Shown here one piece after another: positions 63,994 to 64,000 of a stretch of 64,000 bases of DNA. The translations under genes were made by a program, and so were the position numbers. Where the stretch lies: contig NZ_KB235922.1 of NCBI RefSeq assembly GCF_000332195.1, positions 5,367,322 through 5,431,321 of the forward strand, read 5' to 3'. The notes below the pieces were generated by a model, which saw only the letters and a program-made list of their open reading frames with translations, searched no databases and had not been told where the DNA came from. This stretch comes from Pleurocapsa sp. PCC 7319 (GTDB taxonomy: Bacteria > Cyanobacteriota > Cyanobacteriia > Cyanobacteriales > Xenococcaceae). Within the stretch, counting starts at the first letter, position 1; each line of letters begins with the position of its first letter.

Positions 63994-64000
63994 AGCTGTA

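Overview
The window is cyanobacterial chromosome. It encodes photosystem II PsbZ, Vipp1, DUF4278, pentapeptide-repeat and many TPR proteins. The HIP1 octamer GCGATCGC recurs throughout, and intergenic DNA is AT-rich with heptamer-type short repeats. The gene mix suggests a large-genome unicellular or baeocyte-forming (Pleurocapsales-like) cyanobacterium; that placement is inference only.

Region by region. 0-6.4 kb: a giant (2,094 aa) surface protein of two near-identical beta-helix units, about nine Ig-like repeats and two DUF4114-like domains. 6.4-11.8 kb: an element with 28-bp inverted termini, a chemoreceptor, an OmpR-type regulator and a receiver domain tethered to the membrane. 12-14.6 kb: ribH-psbZ and malQ. 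14.7-16.5 kb: an IS110-family element sitting inside a MITE. 16.5-26.9 kb: ankyrin, membrane, helical-repeat, Hsp33, HEAT, histidine kinase and TPR genes. Between the HEAT and kinase genes lies a transposase-less copy of the IS110 left-end non-coding region.

27-42.5 kb is a decaying accessory zone. It holds a halogenase-like gene split by a MITE, a LysR gene cut by an IS605-type element, two separate TetR/AhpD-like modules with clear palindromic operators, an orphan MntA antitoxin with a 27-codon HepT stump, an integrase remnant, a DUF433/DUF5615 toxin-antitoxin pair, a glycosidase-like gene split cleanly by a second IS605-type element whose tnpB is itself frameshifted, and a MalT/LuxR regulator reduced to its two ends.

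42.5-64 kb returns to ordinary chromosome: a hybrid kinase, DUF4278/GST/PhzF, an ABC-2 permease, a kinase with a degenerate receiver, larE, small membrane and SPOR-like proteins, a pentapeptide-repeat protein, vipp1, TPR proteins, a class I/II aminotransferase, dnaX, and a cluster ending in a GNAT-like protein and ruvX.

Most notable: two non-coding copies of an IS110 left end (14.8-15.0 kb, and 23.34-23.52 kb on the minus strand) share conserved blocks but differ in one short internal stretch, and in each copy that stretch matches the DNA just outside the element. This is what the target-binding loop of a programmable bridge RNA would look like. I saw no tRNA, rRNA or CRISPR array.
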